Below are positions 55,647 through 57,661 of a DNA stretch of 57,661 bases, piece by piece. Where the stretch lies: the NCBI RefSeq assembly GCF_004349235.1, contig NZ_SMKY01000023.1:1-57661 (forward strand). Reading direction: 5' to 3'. The position numbers and the translations under genes were made by a program. The notes beneath the pieces were generated by a model, which saw nothing but the letters and a program-made list of their open reading frames with translations, was not told the DNA's origin and did no database searches. Within the stretch, counting starts at the first letter, position 1; each line of letters starts with the position of its first letter. Origin of the DNA: Actinomadura darangshiensis (GTDB taxonomy: Bacteria; Actinomycetota; Actinomycetes; Streptosporangiales; Streptosporangiaceae).

Positions 55647-56663
55647 ATGACCACGATGACGATGGCGCAGGCCCTGAACACCGCGCTGCGGCACGCGCTC
55701 GGCGGCGACGAGCGGGTGCTGGTCTTCGGCGAGGACGTCGGCCCCCTCGGTGGGGTCTTCCGCATCACCGACGGGCTGACCGCCGAGTTCGGCGAGGACC
55801 GGTGCTTCGACACGCCGCTCGCCGAAGCGGGGATCGTGGGCCTCGCCGTGGGCATGGCCATGGGCGGCTTCCGCCCGGTGGTGGAGATGCAGTTCGACGC
55901 CTTCGCCTACCCGGCGTTCGAGCAGATCGCCTCGCACGTGGCCAAGATGCGCAACCGCACCCGCGGCCGGATGCCGCTGCCGATGGTGATCCGCGTCCCG
56001 TACGCGGGCGGCATCGGCGGTGTCGAGCACCACTGCGACTCCAGCGAGGCGTACTACGCCCACACGCCGGGCCTGAAAGTCGTCACCCCCGCGACCCCGG
56101 ACGACGCGTACTGGCTGCTCCGCGACGCCGTCGCCGACCCCGACCCCGTGGTCTTCATGGAGCCCAAGCGCCTGTACTGGGCCAAGGACACGGTCGGAAT
56201 CACGGCCCGGCAGGCCGCCGGATTCGGGCGGGCGGCCGTACGGCGGACGGGCACCGACGCGACGCTGGTCGCCTACGGCCCCTCCGTCCCGGTGGCGCTC
56301 CAGGCGGCCGAAGCCGCCGCCCAGGAGGGCCGCGACCTCGAAGTGGTGGACCTGCGCACGATCGTCCCGTTCGACGACGAAACCGTCGTCTCCTCGGTGC
56401 GCAAGACGGGCCGCTGCGTGGTGATCCAGGAGGCGCAGGGCTTCGCGGGCGTCGGCGCGGAGATCGCGGCACGCGTCCAGGAACGGTGCTTCCACTCGCT
56501 CGCCGCACCCGTGCTGCGCGTCACCGGCTTCGACATCCCCTACCCGCCGCCGAAGCTGGAGCACTCGCACCTGCCGGACGTGGACCGTGTCCTGGACGCG
56601 GTCGACCGGCTCCAGTTCGACGACGAGCCCGACGTCCGCCACCTTAACCGGGCCGCGTCATGA
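55647..56663 (+). CDS. bkdB: 2-oxoacid dehydrogenase E1 component beta subunit
   Basis: A 338-residue transketolase-like subunit. It has MTMAQALNTALRHALGGDERVLVFGEDVGPLGGVFRITDGL, the catalytic Glu in FGEDVG, DTPLAEAGIVGLAVGMAMGG, RVPYAGGIGGVEHHCDSSEAYYAHTPGLKVVTPATPDDAYWLL, and a C-terminal domain with VVDLRTIVPFDDETV. GGAGG lies six bases upstream. The stop overlaps the E2 start (ATGA). It forms the alpha2beta2 heterotetramer with the upstream gene product. Confidence 0.93.
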   Translation: MTTMTMAQALNTALRHALGGDERVLVFGEDVGPLGGVFRITDGLTAEFGEDRCFDTPLAEAGIVGLAVGMAMGGFRPVVEMQFDAFAYPAFEQIASHVAKMRNRTRGRMPLPMVIRVPYAGGIGGVEHHCDSSEAYYAHTPGLKVVTPATPDDAYWLLRDAVADPDPVVFMEPKRLYWAKDTVGITARQAAGFGRAAVRRTGTDATLVAYGPSVPVALQAAEAAAQEGRDLEVVDLRTIVPFDDETVVSSVRKTGRCVVIQEAQGFAGVGAEIAARVQERCFHSLAAPVLRVTGFDIPYPPPKLEHSHLPDVDRVLDAVDRLQFDDEPDVRHLNRAAS

Positions 56664-57661
56664 CGCGGCTGTTCCGGCTGCCCGACCTCGGCGAGGGCCT
56701 GACCGAGGCCGAGGTCATCGAGTGGAAGGTCGCCGCCGGCGACACCGTCGAGGTCGACCAGATCGTGGTGGAGGTCGAGACCGCCAAGGCGGCCGTGGAG
56801 GTCCCGGTCCCGTTCGCCGGAACCGTCCTGAACCTGCACGCTGAGGCGGGCACCGTCCTCGGTGTCGGCGAGCCGCTCATCGAGGTCGACCCCGTGGACG
56901 CCGCCGCGGCCCGCTACCGCGAAGAGGAAAAGGCAGGCTCCGGCAACGTCCTGATCGGCTACGGCACCGGCCACGCGTCCAACTCCCGCAGGCGCCGCAG
57001 CGGGAAGCCGCCCGCCCCAAAGCCCGCGGTGGCCCCACGCGTGATCTCCCCACTCGTCCGCCGAATAGCCCACGACAACGGCCTGGACCTCACCACCATC
57101 GCCCCGACCGGCCCCCACGGCGTGATCCTCCGCCGCGACGTAGAACAGGCCATCGTCCACCCGGCAGAAGCGCCCGCAACAGAGGTGCCCACCACGGAGG
57201 GCGAGCGAATCCCGCTGCGCGGAATGCGCCGGGCGGTCGCCGACAAGCTGAGCCGCAGCCGCACCGAGATCCCCGACGCCACCACCTGGGTGGACGCCGA
57301 CGCCACCGACCTGCTGGCGCTGAAGGACGCGATGCGCCAGGCCGACCTGGAGATCGGCCTCCTCGCGCTACTGGCCCGCATCTGCGTCTCCGGCCTGCGG
57401 CGCTTCCCTGAACTGAACTCCTCGGTCGACACCGCCCGCGCCGAGATCGTCCGCTACGACCACATCAACCTGGGCTTCGCCGCCCAAACAGACCGCGGCC
57501 TGGTCGTACCGGTCGTCCGCGACGCCCACCAGATGACGACCGCCGAACTCGCCGCCGAACTGACCCGCCTCACCACCGAGGCCCGCGCAGGCACCCTCCC
57601 GCCCAACGCCCTGACCGGCGGCACCTTCACCCTCAACAACTACGGCGTCTTCGGCGTGGAC
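56660..57661 (+). CDS. bkdC: Dihydrolipoamide acyltransferase E2 component (partial, runs off window)
   Basis: At least 334 residues. A lipoyl domain (1-77) has FRLPDLGEGLTEAEVIEWKVAAGDTV and the lipoylated Lys in VEVETAKAAVEV. A basic linker follows, then an E3/E1-binding domain (VISPLVRRIAHDNGLDLTTIAPTGPHGVILRRDVEQAI, about 129-165). The catalytic acyltransferase domain then begins (IPLRGMRRAVADKLSRSRTEIPDATTWVDAD ... GGTFTLNNYGVFG). The catalytic HxxxD end lies beyond the window. From about 57000 third positions are less GC-biased (CCA, GCA, ATA, CGA) than in the E1 genes. It completes the E1-E2 part of the complex. Confidence 0.93.
   Translation, partial: MTRLFRLPDLGEGLTEAEVIEWKVAAGDTVEVDQIVVEVETAKAAVEVPVPFAGTVLNLHAEAGTVLGVGEPLIEVDPVDAAAARYREEEKAGSGNVLIGYGTGHASNSRRRRSGKPPAPKPAVAPRVISPLVRRIAHDNGLDLTTIAPTGPHGVILRRDVEQAIVHPAEAPATEVPTTEGERIPLRGMRRAVADKLSRSRTEIPDATTWVDADATDLLALKDAMRQADLEIGLLALLARICVSGLRRFPELNSSVDTARAEIVRYDHINLGFAAQTDRGLVVPVVRDAHQMTTAELAAELTRLTTEARAGTLPPNALTGGTFTLNNYGVFGVD

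Noticed and set aside
1..57661. CRISPR arrays, tRNA or rRNA genes
   Set aside because: No regularly spaced direct repeats, no cloverleaf-like segment with TTC-anticodon arms and no rRNA core sequence were recognised on either strand; the intergenic regions are mostly too short.

Overview
The window is high-GC actinobacterial DNA, with strongly GC-biased third codon positions and many ATGA/GTGA start-stop overlaps. Several genes appear leaderless. Gene content also points to an actinomycete: an F420-type luciferase-like oxidoreductase, a mycothiol-type maleylpyruvate isomerase-fold protein, a KstR-like regulator and IdeR/DmdR-type iron boxes. A Thermomonosporaceae or Streptosporangiales relative is a guess; no rRNA, tRNA or housekeeping marker is present to settle it.

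Layout. (1) 1-7.8 kb: an iron-siderophore locus on the minus strand. FecCD permeases and an ATPase sit behind one iron box; a binding lipoprotein and two ABC half-transporters with complementary degenerate ATP sites sit behind a second, nearly identical box. (2) 7.8-14.4 kb: a divergent, steroid-type cluster. A reductase, an SDR and a flavoprotein lie on the minus strand; an LLM oxidoreductase, an unknown protein and a chimeric secreted esterase lie on the plus strand. A 14-bp palindrome matching the KstR consensus separates the two arms, and a KstR-like regulator lies about 41 kb away. (3) 14.4-15.5 kb: wreckage of a divergent TetR/MFS pair whose shared promoter has been deleted. (4) 15.5-20.5 kb: a MatC-type dicarboxylate carrier with a class III CoA-transferase, a divergent leaderless LysR gene, and a secreted tannase-like hydrolase. 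(5) 20.8-28.1 kb: a complete branched-chain-amino-acid-type ABC operon, then a TetR gene divergent from a GAF-PucR activator. (6) 28.2-34.8 kb: a CPBP protease, a NarL-type two-component system, an MDMPI protein, a TRIC channel, an M20 hydrolase, a VOC protein and a YwaF-type membrane protein. (7) 34.8-36.4 kb: an IS200/IS605 element with a wrecked tnpA, an intact tnpB and a structured right end (putative omega-RNA), ending on the stop codon of a pectate lyase gene. (8) 36.4-51.5 kb: a pectin/uronate utilisation locus. It holds PL1 and PL9 lyases, an esterase, Gfo/Idh/MocA oxidoreductases (one fused to a DUF6807/PmoA-like domain), a sugar ABC importer, galactose mutarotase, LacI, an NAD epimerase-type enzyme and an enolase-superfamily dehydratase. 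Two different LacI-type palindromes mark its promoters. (9) 51.6-57.7 kb: a small membrane protein, the KstR-like TetR gene, an IclR gene, a gene-poor stretch with IclR-style palindromes, and an Lrp regulator divergent from the E1alpha-E1beta-E2 operon of a 2-oxoacid dehydrogenase; E2 runs off the window.

The most distinctive signals are the single-composite-site ABC exporter pair, the KstR-type operator linked to an uncharacterised protein, the esterase chimera, the TnpB element abutting a pectate lyase, the shared and intragenic LacI palindrome, and the MocA-DUF6807 fusion. All functional calls come from reading motifs by eye; no database search was run.
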